Shown: positions 1-5,092 of the stretch, in pieces
Layout of the letters: each line of letters begins with the position of its first letter
How positions within the stretch are numbered: position 1 is the stretch's first letter
Assembly: GCA_948468495.1 (NCBI GenBank)
Contig: CAOKJI010000192.1
Span: forward strand, 1-5,092
Length of the DNA: 5,092 nucleotides
Source: an uncultured Dorea sp.
GTDB lineage: Bacteria > Bacillota_A > Clostridia > Lachnospirales > Lachnospiraceae
Reading direction: 5' to 3'
Program-made: the position numbers and the translations under genes
Notes under the pieces: model-generated
Database searches by the model: none
Told to the model about the DNA's origin: nothing
What the model saw: the letters and a program-made list of their open reading frames with translations, nothing else

Positions 1-50
1 CTATACATATCTTATAGAGAGCTCCGTACTTCTTTTCCATCCAGATACTT

Positions 51-284
51 TTAATTCTCCAATTCAACAATCAGATAGAATCCCCGGTCCGTCTCCTCAA
101 TCTTTTGAATCATCCCTGTCCGGGACTTGATGCGTTCCGTTGTCCGGTAAATCCCCGACATAGCAACCGAAGGTTCTACCAAATACGTATATCTGCCGGC
201 ACTGGGACTCCGCTCGCTGATGCGGACTTCCTGCCCTTCTTCCACCTGCCCCGGCCTCTCCATCTTAAATCTTTCCAGTCTCAT
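51..284 (-). CDS. Conserved-looking small soluble protein, 77 residues, function unknown
   Basis: The ATG at 282-284 is preceded by GTGAGGG (290-296), an acceptable ribosome binding site with about five bases of spacing. The product is highly charged, with no membrane segment or signal peptide. Its alternation of polar and hydrophobic residues (QEVRISERS, RYTYLVEPSVAMSGIY, TGMIQKIEETDRGFYLIVELEN) suggests a small beta-rich fold, perhaps barrel-like. I have an impression of similar short proteins in Lachnospiraceae but cannot name a family, and no catalytic motif stands out. The 110-base gap in front of it carries a good promoter and several inverted repeats, more regulatory structure than the other genes here. 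The frame ends at TAA (51-53); translated past that stop it stays open for 12 further sense codons, which could be chance. Confidence 0.65.
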   Translation of the reverse strand: MRLERFKMERPGQVEEGQEVRISERSPSAGRYTYLVEPSVAMSGIYRTTERIKSRTGMIQKIEETDRGFYLIVELEN

Positions 285-328
285 CTAATCCCTCACCAAA
301 CCTTTCTTCTCCATTCTTAACTGTTAAA

Positions 329-374
329 ATACATTTTCATCCCTGCTTTGACTGCGCAAAACTTAAAAATGTAT
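329..374. repeat. 9-bp inverted repeat in the leader of the 77-residue gene
   Basis: Plus-strand ATACATTTT (329-337) is the exact reverse complement of AAAATGTAT (366-374), with 28 bases between. A shorter nested pair, TTTG/CAAA, lies inside. As RNA it would form a long hairpin in the 5' leader. A separate 11-bp dyad TTAACTGTTAA follows at 317-327, closer to the start codon. Confidence 0.5.
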
Positions 375-380
375 CTGAGA

Positions 381-398
381 CTGATATAATTATATCAG
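381..398. repeat. Perfect 18-bp palindrome CTGATATAATTATATCAG
   Basis: The sequence is identical to its reverse complement over all 18 bases. It contains a TATAAT on each strand, and on the minus strand this is the -10 of the downstream gene's promoter. It could be a dimer operator, or as RNA a 7-bp hairpin with an AATT loop; there is no adjoining T-run to make it a terminator. Confidence 0.7.
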
Positions 399-417
399 CT
401 TTCTCTCTGATTGTCTT
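389..417 (-). promoter_or_regulatory. Promoter for the 77-residue protein gene
   Basis: On the minus strand, AAGACA (412-417) and a perfect TATAAT (389-394) are separated by 17 bases. The promoter lies in the 3' end of the 65-residue membrane gene, whose stop codon (395-397) abuts the -10. The predicted start near 382 gives an unusually long leader of about 98 bases for this window. Confidence 0.58.
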
Positions 418-592
418 CGATTTTGCTATCTTCAGCACCTGCCCCATAACGAATCGCTCCTGCACAGACAATCCACATTCCCAGATAACCCATACGCGGT
501 ATTCCGGTTTCAAAAAAACCAAATACTACTAAAATAATAATCATTGCAATCAGCCCTGCCGTCATCAATACAATTCTGCCTATTTTACACAT
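395..592 (-). CDS. Small membrane protein, 65 residues, function unknown
   Basis: I chose the ATG at 590-592 (MCKIGRIV...) over an upstream in-frame GTG at 605-607, because that GTG lies within the likely ribosome binding site GTGAGGTG. The product has one clear hydrophobic helix at about residues 8-26 (VLMTAGLIAMIIILVVFGF) and a second weaker segment near 35-48 (MGYLGMWIVCAGAI), so it probably makes a two-helix hairpin. A short charged tail ends in EDNQRES. I do not recognise the family. It lies 67 bases downstream of the seven-helix membrane gene, with a candidate extended -10 promoter between them. Its stop codon sits inside a perfect 18-bp palindrome that belongs to the next promoter. A 61-codon reading frame on the same strand (337-522) overlaps it; the hydrophobic pattern and ribosome binding site favour the frame called here. 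Confidence 0.68.
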   Translation of the reverse strand: MCKIGRIVLMTAGLIAMIIILVVFGFFETGIPRMGYLGMWIVCAGAIRYGAGAEDSKIEDNQRES

Positions 593-612
593 AAAAATAC
601 ACCTCACTTCCC

Positions 613-626
613 ATAGTCAAGACTAT
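613..626. repeat. 14-bp dyad ATAGTC-AA-GACTAT over the promoter start region
   Basis: Six-base perfect arms with a two-base centre cover most of the -10 and the predicted start of the 65-residue membrane protein gene. The centre is too short for an RNA hairpin, so a DNA-binding dimer site is the likelier reading. Short length limits confidence. Confidence 0.4.
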
Positions 627-630
627 AGCA
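622..630 (-). promoter_or_regulatory. Extended -10 promoter candidate for the 65-residue membrane protein gene
   Basis: On the minus strand TGCTATAGT forms an extended -10 (TATAGT at 622-627, TG at 629-630). No good -35 is present (AGATTA with a 17-base gap). The predicted start near 615 would leave a leader of about 23 bases containing the ribosome binding site. Confidence 0.45.
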
Positions 631-659
631 AATAAGGTGTCCCTTAATCTGTACACGCT

Positions 660-1478
660 CTACTCTATGATTTTAAAATCGTCGTCCTCTTCTAAGTCAT
701 CTCCCAGCTCCAACTCAGATTCATCTTCCAAATCATCCTCAGAATACTCATCCTCATCGTAATCAAAATCATCCAGCTCTTCATCCAGAATATCGTCTTC
801 CGGATAATCATCCAAAAGCAGTCTCGCTTTCTCAACTTCCGTCTCTCTGGATATCTGCCGTTTCTTCTCGTCCGCTCTCTTCTCCTGCTTCCTGCCTACC
901 TGTCTGGAACGCATAATAAACTGCACGCACATACACAAAATAATCAACGCAAGCGGAATTGCAATCACTGCAATCATATTCTTATTCAGCCCCACCATAG
1001 ATACTACGGCGCTGCCAGCCATAAAGCCTCCGCTTATAGAAGTAACAATAATTACAAGAGCATCAAAGACCTTCATTGTAACGATTGCAACAATCAGGCC
1101 AAGCGCAAGACTGATTCCAAGTACAGGGAGCGTGCTCATCTTCGTGATTAGCACACAGAGTCCGGTTACAAGAAATATCATATAGAAGAAAATCCCGACT
1201 TTATAAAAGATGCAGGCCAGCACTGCCATCAAAAGCGCACCTCCGAGCATAACTCCTACAGACGCCATCTCGGATAGATTCGCCGCACTGGCTATTCCGC
1301 CGCCTGCCGCTGCTCCCAGAAGAAATCCCATGAATGCAGCCCACACTCTTACCAGCTTCAATCCAAACAAGCCAATCATCAGACCTATCACGATTGTAAT
1401 AATCAGTACGGTCATGTTCTGCAAAAAAAGCATCCCGGTTCCGGTAATCTGATCAATACGTGTTACTACTTCATTCAT
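660..1478 (-). CDS. Seven-helix membrane protein, DUF4203/TMEM198-like, with acidic cytoplasmic tail
   Basis: The 272-residue integral membrane protein has seven hydrophobic segments at about residues 21-40, 43-65, 72-92, 94-112, 117-134, 137-162 and 168-189. The Gly/Ala-rich helices and the motif LKLVRVWAAFMGFLLGAAAG resemble the TM7S3/TM198-like domain (DUF4203), recognised from memory at moderate confidence; its function in bacteria is unknown to me. A Lys/Arg cluster (190-212) just after the last helix places the C-terminus inside by the positive-inside rule. The final 50 residues hold 31 Asp or Glu, an extreme polyanionic tail. The ATG at 1476-1478 has AGGAG seven bases upstream; a second in-frame start is not supported. 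Its promoter overlaps the stop of the preceding Lys-rich gene and carries a palindromic operator candidate. The tail could bind cations or a basic partner, and the neighbouring Lys-rich protein is an obvious but untested candidate. Confidence 0.88.
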   Translation of the reverse strand: MNEVVTRIDQITGTGMLFLQNMTVLIITIVIGLMIGLFGLKLVRVWAAFMGFLLGAAAGGGIASAANLSEMASVGVMLGGALLMAVLACIFYKVGIFFYMIFLVTGLCVLITKMSTLPVLGISLALGLIVAIVTMKVFDALVIIVTSISGGFMAGSAVVSMVGLNKNMIAVIAIPLALIILCMCVQFIMRSRQVGRKQEKRADEKKRQISRETEVEKARLLLDDYPEDDILDEELDDFDYDEDEYSEDDLEDESELELGDDLEEDDDFKIIE

Positions 1479-1512
1479 TCTTCTTCTCCTTCGCGTTCTC
1501 TCATTCAGCCGT

Positions 1513-1534
1513 ATTTGTGAAGTATATCACAAAT
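1513..1534. promoter_or_regulatory. Palindromic operator candidate, ATTTGTGA-N6-TCACAAAT
   Basis: Two perfect 8-bp arms flank six bases. The core matches the Rex operator pattern TTGTGAA-N4-TTCACAA at 13 of 14 fixed positions, and also contains the Crp/Fnr-type core TGTGA-N6-TCACA. The -10 box of the downstream membrane protein gene is the spacer, a position that suits a repressor. No T-run follows it, so it is not a terminator. Confidence 0.6.
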
Positions 1535-1549
1535 CTGCTTAAAATGCAA
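1521..1549 (-). promoter_or_regulatory. Promoter for the seven-helix membrane protein gene
   Basis: On the minus strand, TTGCAT (1544-1549) and TATACT (1521-1526) are separated by exactly 17 bases, with a predicted start near 1514. The -35 hexamer lies inside the last codons of the upstream Lys-rich gene, and the -10 is the spacer of a palindrome (1513-1534). Confidence 0.58.
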
Positions 1550-2033
1550 CGGAGCCTGTCTCTGTTCCGTTAATTACATAGTACACCGCATTCTCTTCCG
1601 GCTTAATATAAAGATCCATCGTTTTGATATCGCCAATCTTCCCGCCAGATTTGGTCCACGCCTTCTTAACGTCGGCAATCATCGTCTTCTCTTCCACCTT
1701 CTTGCTGCCATATTCAACGTAAGCGCTTACTTTGATTTCTTTCTTTGCCGCAGGCTTTTTTGCTGCCTTAGGAGCAGATTTCTTCTCTGCCTTCTTCGCT
1801 TCCGTCTTCTTCGGCTCAGCTTTCTTTACGGCTGCAGTCTTCGCCTCTGCCTTCTTTACTTCTGCGGTCTTCGGCTCTGCCTTTTTGCCAGCTGCGGCTT
1901 TCGCCTCTGTTTTCTTTGCTGCTGCAGCTTTCACTTTTGTTTCCGCCGCATCTGTCTGTGGTTTTGCGATGTCTGCTACTTTCGCTTCAACCGTATTCAC
2001 AGCCGTTGTCTTACTTGTTTTCCTTGTTGCCAT
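1539..2033 (-). CDS. Lys/Ala-rich repeat protein with DUF6465-like C-terminal domain
   Basis: The 164-residue product has two parts. Residues 1-99 are low complexity, rich in Lys, Ala, Glu and Thr, and contain about five decapeptide repeats starting with KK at residues 40, 50, 60, 70 and 80, resembling the tails of histone H1-like proteins. Residues about 100-164 form a compact alpha/beta unit (KVSAYVEYGSKKV, a helix near 117-130, LYIKPEENAVYYVING). I recognise this from memory as the DUF6465 family seen in Lachnospiraceae; its function is not known to me. There is no signal peptide or membrane segment, so it should be cytosolic. The basic tail suggests binding to nucleic acid or another polyanion, which is inference. 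The ATG at 2031-2033 has a perfect AGGAGG seven bases upstream, and a near-consensus promoter precedes it, so strong expression is expected. No terminator follows; the promoter of the next gene overlaps its 3' end. Confidence 0.88.
   Translation of the reverse strand: MATRKTSKTTAVNTVEAKVADIAKPQTDAAETKVKAAAAKKTEAKAAAGKKAEPKTAEVKKAEAKTAAVKKAEPKKTEAKKAEKKSAPKAAKKPAAKKEIKVSAYVEYGSKKVEEKTMIADVKKAWTKSGGKIGDIKTMDLYIKPEENAVYYVINGTETGSVAF
1767..1916 (-). repeat. Five tandem 30-bp units encoding KK-[AT]-E-[APK]-K decapeptides
   Basis: Residues 40-89 of the Lys/Ala-rich protein are five imperfect ten-residue units, each beginning KK[AT]E followed by A, P or K and then K. The units stay in frame at DNA level, with recurring TTCTTTAC/GC and GCCTCTGC/TTCGGC blocks on the plus strand. 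Such arrays can gain or lose units by slippage without breaking the frame, so copy number may vary between strains. Confidence 0.8.
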
Positions 2034-2097
2034 AATACTTCCTCCTCATATCTCTGCTTCTATATCATTTGTTTTTGATTTCCACGTATCAGAGATT

Positions 2098-2125
2098 ATT
2101 ATAGCACATGTATCACATATTTCAA
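2098..2125 (-). promoter_or_regulatory. Strong sigma-A-type promoter for the Lys/Ala-rich protein gene
   Basis: Read on the minus strand, TTGAAA (2120-2125) and a perfect TATAAT (2098-2103) are separated by 16 bases, and the -10 is extended by TGC (TG at 2105-2106). The predicted start is near 2091, giving a leader of about 57 bases before the ATG. This is the best promoter in the window. Confidence 0.75.
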
Positions 2126-2186
2126 TTGTAGTTTATACCGTATTTCCAATCAATTATCTTATTTTTTTGGTAACTTCTCCATATAA

Positions 2187-2495
2187 TCAGCCGGCGAACG
2201 TCTTAAGCTCCGCCTTTGTCTGTTCTCCTACCGTTCTTGATATAACCTCCCCATTTTTAAAGATTAAAAATGTAGGAATAGACATTACACGATATTGTCT
2301 CGCAATTTCCATTGCCTCATCAATGTCAAGCTTACATACCTTCATATCCTGAAGTTCGTCCGCAAGTTCTTCAACAATCGGTCCCATCGTCTGACAGGGT
2401 CCGCACCATTTTGCCCAGAAATCTACCAATACTGGCTTCTCTGAATCCAATACAACCTCTTTAAAATCTTCTGCCGTAACATGTATCGCCGCCAT
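2187..2495 (-). CDS. trxA: Thioredoxin
   Basis: This is a 102-residue cytoplasmic thiol-disulfide oxidoreductase, reduced by thioredoxin reductase and supplying electrons to enzymes such as ribonucleotide and methionine sulfoxide reductases. The whole length fits one thioredoxin fold. It has the buried Asp in VDFWA (D25), the redox motif WCGPC (30-34), a Lys-Leu-Asp-Ile-Asp strand (K55-D59) and the cis-proline motif SIPT (P74). A third cysteine, C54, lies just before K55 and is absent at that position in E. coli TrxA. Length is slightly short of the usual 105-110 residues but nothing essential is missing. The ATG at 2493-2495 follows AAGGAG with 6-nt spacing from AGGAG. It lies 97 bases after the GTPase-NYN stop codon and has its own candidate promoter. 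No thioredoxin reductase gene is visible, so whether this is the housekeeping copy cannot be told. Confidence 0.97.
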   Translation of the reverse strand: MAAIHVTAEDFKEVVLDSEKPVLVDFWAKWCGPCQTMGPIVEELADELQDMKVCKLDIDEAMEIARQYRVMSIPTFLIFKNGEVISRTVGEQTKAELKTFAG

Positions 2496-2548
2496 ATCCT
2501 TCTCCTTTTCATTTCTTTTTAGAATTAGTCTGTTTGTTTCCTACCCAT

Positions 2549-2577
2549 ATTATACACGATTCCGCCAAAAACACCTA
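2549..2577 (-). promoter_or_regulatory. Candidate promoter for trxA
   Basis: A perfect TATAAT on the minus strand (2549-2554) lies 53 bases upstream of the thioredoxin ATG. The hexamer 17 bases further upstream, TAGGTG (2572-2577), is a poor -35, so the promoter may be weak or activator-dependent; read-through from the GTPase-NYN gene is the alternative. Confidence 0.45.
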
Positions 2578-2594
2578 TGCATAAGCCTAAAAAT

Positions 2595-5092
2595 TCACTC
2601 TTTTTTTCCAAGCCGTATGGACTCCATCTGCCGGGCTAATGTTTCATCCATATGGTCAAAGAGATAATTTCTTCCGCTTTTTTTATGCCTCTCCCATTCT
2701 TCTCTGATTTGATGTTCCACCAGGCGTACTTCCTCTCTAAATTCTCTTGCAGAAATCAGCCTCGCGCCCTGTCCAGCCGTAATAACCTGTTCCACTCCAT
2801 CGGAAGTTGCCACTGTAACATGATACTTACGCCCAATCTCGTGCACGACTTTCTCAATATATTGGTCGGCTGTTTCCGCCTCCTTCGTATATACTACATA
2901 AATGTTGTGATACCTCTGAATCTCCAGCGCTTCGCCCTCTACCTTATAAGCGTCAAAAACCAGAATCAGGGTACATTTCTTAAATCCCTGATAGTTGCTT
3001 AACACATCCATCAGTTTGTTTCTTGCCGCTTCAATATTATCTTTGGCCAGTTCATTCAACTCATCCCATGCAAAAATAATATTATAACCATCCACCAGCA
3101 AATATTCCCTCTCGCTTTCCGCTTTCTTCTCCCGCCTTTTCTCTGGCAAAGCGGTTACAGTCTGTCTTCCCGGCGGATTCTTCCGCTCTATTTTCCCATA
3201 GGTACGGATAAAAATATCTTCCAGCTCCTTCTCTTCTCTGGCATTCCATTCAGCCCCTCCCGCAGAAGGCGCTCTCTTCCCAGACAGACTACTTTTCCCC
3301 ATGCTCCTGACTGTCTGTCTATCTGTCTTTCCTTTTTGTTTTTTAAGCTGACTTTCTATATGCATATGCCGAAACACTTCATTCCAGGGTACGTAGATTC
3401 CCGCCCCATGAGAACAGAACACCGAACCTGTCGGATTCTTCTCGTCTGTCTCTGGGTCATATCCCACCGTCTCTATTATCCCCTCCGCATTCTGACAGGG
3501 TTCATAACCCTTCAAGGTACAAAAAAGCCGTCCTCTGCCTTTGCTATATGCCGCCACCTCTAACTGATAATCCCGCATCTCAGACACCGGAGCGCTTCCC
3601 CGTATTACTGAGAAATCTCCCTCCGTCTCCGGCGGTTCAAATTCCCCGTTCATCTTCTGAATATCATTCAGAGCTCGTCCCACATTCTCCGCAGGAACCT
3701 CCAGTGAGAAAGTATAATAAGGCTCTAACAGCACGCTCTCTGCCTGCATCAGCCCCTGACGGACCGCCCGATACGTCGCCTCGCGGAAATCGCCTCCTTC
3801 GGTGTGCTTTAGATGGGACCGCCCTGCCGCCAGTGTTATCCGCATATCGGTAATGGCTGCGCCTGTCAGGACTCCTCTATGCTCTTTCTCCTGCAAATGA
3901 GTCAGTATCAGTCGCTGCCAGTTTCTGTCCAGCGCATCCTCGCTGCAATCCGAAGCAAAGACGAGACCCGTTCCTGTCTCCCCGGGCTCCATAATCAAAT
4001 GAACTTCCGCGTAATGACGCAAAGGCTCAAAATGTCCCACTCCTTCTACCCTATTCCGAATTGTCTCTTTGTACACAATATTCCCGGTATCAAAAGATAC
4101 TCTGACACAAAACCGCTCTTCAATCAGACTCTTTAATATTTCAAGCTGAATCTCTCCCATAATCTGCACGTAAACTTCCGCCAGTTCCTCATTCCACAGA
4201 ACGCGCAGCATCGGGTCTTCCTCTTCTAACTGGCGAAGATTTTTCAGCATTGTGTGTGCATCCGCCCCTGCCGGCAGGACAACCCGATAACTTAATACCG
4301 GCTCCAGCACCGGAACCGCCTGCTCCGTTTCCAGTCCCAGCCCTTCTCCCGGATAGGTGCGGCTAAGCCCCGTTACCGCGCAGACCATCCCGGCGGACGC
4401 CTCCTGCACAGTCTCATACTTCTCTCCGGAATAGAGACGAATCTGATTTACCTTCTCCTGCCATACAGCCGCTTCTCCTTCCACATCCGGCCTCCGGTTC
4501 GTCAAAAGCTCCTTCACTTTCAGACATCCTCCGGTAATCTTCATATGGCTCAGACGCATTCCGGCAGAATCCCTGGAAATCTTAAATACCCTTGCGCCAA
4601 ATTCTTTGGAATAAGCCGGAACTTTCATATAATGCTCAAGCCCCCAAAGCAGTTCCTTGATTCCCTGCATTTTCAAAGCAGAGCCAAAATAGCATGGGTA
4701 TACCTTCCGGGTATGAATCAGCCGTCGAAGAGTCTCCTCAGAAAGCCTGTCAGTTTCCAAATATTCCTCCATCGCCTCCTCTTCTAATACGGCCATACTC
4801 TCCATTGCCTCTGTCTTTTCATTCCATTTATCAAAGGGTATACATCCTTCCGATAATTGTTCTTTCATTCCAGACAACAGACCTTCTTTGTTTGTTCCTT
4901 CCTGGTCCATCTTATTGATAAAAAGAAAAGTGGGAATCTGATATCTCTCAAGCAGCCGCCACAGAGTTCTTGTATGTCCCTGTACTCCGTCCGCCCCATT
5001 GATAACAAGAATCCCATAGTCCAGCACCTGCAGCGTCCGCTCCATCTCCGCAGAGAAATCCACATGCCCCGGCGTATCCAGAAGAGTAACTG
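2595..5092 (-). CDS. TetM/EF-G-like translational GTPase fused to a C-terminal Rae1/YacP-like NYN endonuclease domain (5' partial)
   Basis: The reading frame is open to the window edge, giving 831 visible residues; the true start, P-loop and switch I lie outside. A GTG at 5061-5063 is not the start, because the frame continues upstream through the G3 motif DTPGH (visible residues 5-9). NKMD (59-62, G4) and SAL (137-139, G5) complete the visible GTPase signature. EF-G-like domains follow: II about 162-259, III 261-334, IV 335-454, V 455-540, then a Cys/His-containing segment SVFCSHGAG (556-564). A basic low-complexity linker (about 580-661) leads to an NYN/PIN-like domain (662-831). That domain has candidate catalytic acids D667 (VDGYN), D713 (VFDAY), D742 (TADQ) and D764 (TSDG), and its roughly 170 residues match the full length of Bacillus subtilis Rae1, which cuts mRNA in the ribosomal A site. 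The TetM domain IV tip YSPVST is replaced by SHLKHTEGGDFR (425-436), so true tetracycline resistance is doubtful. Family assignment is firm; the cellular role is inference. Confidence 0.9.
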   Translation of the reverse strand, partial: VTLLDTPGHVDFSAEMERTLQVLDYGILVINGADGVQGHTRTLWRLLERYQIPTFLFINKMDQEGTNKEGLLSGMKEQLSEGCIPFDKWNEKTEAMESMAVLEEEAMEEYLETDRLSEETLRRLIHTRKVYPCYFGSALKMQGIKELLWGLEHYMKVPAYSKEFGARVFKISRDSAGMRLSHMKITGGCLKVKELLTNRRPDVEGEAAVWQEKVNQIRLYSGEKYETVQEASAGMVCAVTGLSRTYPGEGLGLETEQAVPVLEPVLSYRVVLPAGADAHTMLKNLRQLEEEDPMLRVLWNEELAEVYVQIMGEIQLEILKSLIEERFCVRVSFDTGNIVYKETIRNRVEGVGHFEPLRHYAEVHLIMEPGETGTGLVFASDCSEDALDRNWQRLILTHLQEKEHRGVLTGAAITDMRITLAAGRSHLKHTEGGDFREATYRAVRQGLMQAESVLLEPYYTFSLEVPAENVGRALNDIQKMNGEFEPPETEGDFSVIRGSAPVSEMRDYQLEVAAYSKGRGRLFCTLKGYEPCQNAEGIIETVGYDPETDEKNPTGSVFCSHGAGIYVPWNEVFRHMHIESQLKKQKGKTDRQTVRSMGKSSLSGKRAPSAGGAEWNAREEKELEDIFIRTYGKIERKNPPGRQTVTALPEKRREKKAESEREYLLVDGYNIIFAWDELNELAKDNIEAARNKLMDVLSNYQGFKKCTLILVFDAYKVEGEALEIQRYHNIYVVYTKEAETADQYIEKVVHEIGRKYHVTVATSDGVEQVITAGQGARLISAREFREEVRLVEHQIREEWERHKKSGRNYLFDHMDETLARQMESIRLGKKE

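Noticed and set aside
1..40. Possible next gene starting at ATG 38-40 (MEKKYGALYKICI) on the minus strand
   Set aside because: Only 13 codons are visible and the nearest GGAG is 16 bases upstream, too far. The frame of the 77-residue gene also reads sensibly past its stop (KYLDGKEVRSSL), so neither reading can be settled here.
337..522. 61-codon minus-strand frame overlapping the 65-residue membrane gene
   Set aside because: No good ribosome binding site and no recognisable pattern; the overlapping frame has a better start and a clear membrane helix.
633..646. Hairpin TAAGG-TGTC-CCTTA after the seven-helix gene as a terminator
   Set aside because: Only a 5-bp stem, followed on the minus strand by just three T before the next promoter; too weak to call.
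2050..2096. 7-bp inverted repeat ATCTCTG/CAGAGAT flanking the leader of the Lys-rich gene
   Set aside because: The upstream arm falls between the -10 and the predicted start, so it would be mostly absent from the RNA; 33-base spacing makes a DNA operator unlikely too.
1732..2352. 206-codon plus-strand open frame opposite the Lys-rich gene and part of trxA
   Set aside because: It is the antisense shadow of the Lys/Ala repeats (giving Phe/Ala-rich peptide), with no ribosome binding site, and it overlaps two well-supported genes.
2564..2590. Hairpin around TATGCATA after the GTPase-NYN gene, followed by GTTTTTGG on the minus strand, as a terminator
   Set aside because: About five pairs, two of them G-U, so stability is poor; read-through into trxA seems likely.
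5061..5063. GTG as start codon of the GTPase
   Set aside because: The frame continues upstream as VTLLDTPGH, containing the G3 motif, so the gene begins outside the window.

Overview
The window looks like chromosome of a low- to mid-GC anaerobic Firmicute, most likely a Lachnospiraceae (Clostridium cluster XIVa) species. This rests on the AGGAGG-type ribosome binding sites, sigma-A-type promoters, and protein families I associate with gut Lachnospiraceae: a TetM-like GTPase with a fused NYN domain, and a small Lys/Ala-rich DUF6465-type protein. Genus cannot be decided. All six supported genes are on the minus strand, so transcription runs from high to low coordinates. There are no RNA genes, CRISPR arrays, insertion sequences or gene-free stretches over 300 bases.

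In transcription order: (1) 5092-2595, a 5'-truncated gene for an EF-G/TetM-family translational GTPase carrying a full-length Rae1/YacP-like NYN endonuclease domain at its C-terminus. (2) 2495-2187, thioredoxin with a WCGPC active site. (3) 2033-1539, a protein with Lys/Ala decapeptide repeats and a small folded C-terminal domain resembling DUF6465. (4) 1478-660, a seven-helix membrane protein resembling DUF4203/TMEM198 with a very acidic cytoplasmic tail. (5) 592-395, a 65-residue small membrane protein. (6) 284-51, a 77-residue soluble protein of unknown function.

Each gap between genes is short (60-153 bases) and each holds a plausible promoter, so this looks like a run of individually promoted genes rather than one tight operon. 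No strong intrinsic terminator was found, so read-through is likely. Three of the promoters have a dyad sitting over the -10 box or start site: TTGTGA-N6-TCACAA before the seven-helix gene (Rex- or Crp/Fnr-like), a perfect 18-bp palindrome before the 77-residue gene, and a 14-bp dyad before the 65-residue gene.

The most notable item is the GTPase-NYN fusion. It joins a factor of the class that enters the ribosomal A site to a nuclease of the class that cuts mRNA in the A site, and it lacks the TetM loop that displaces tetracycline. I infer a ribosome-rescue or mRNA-surveillance role rather than drug resistance.
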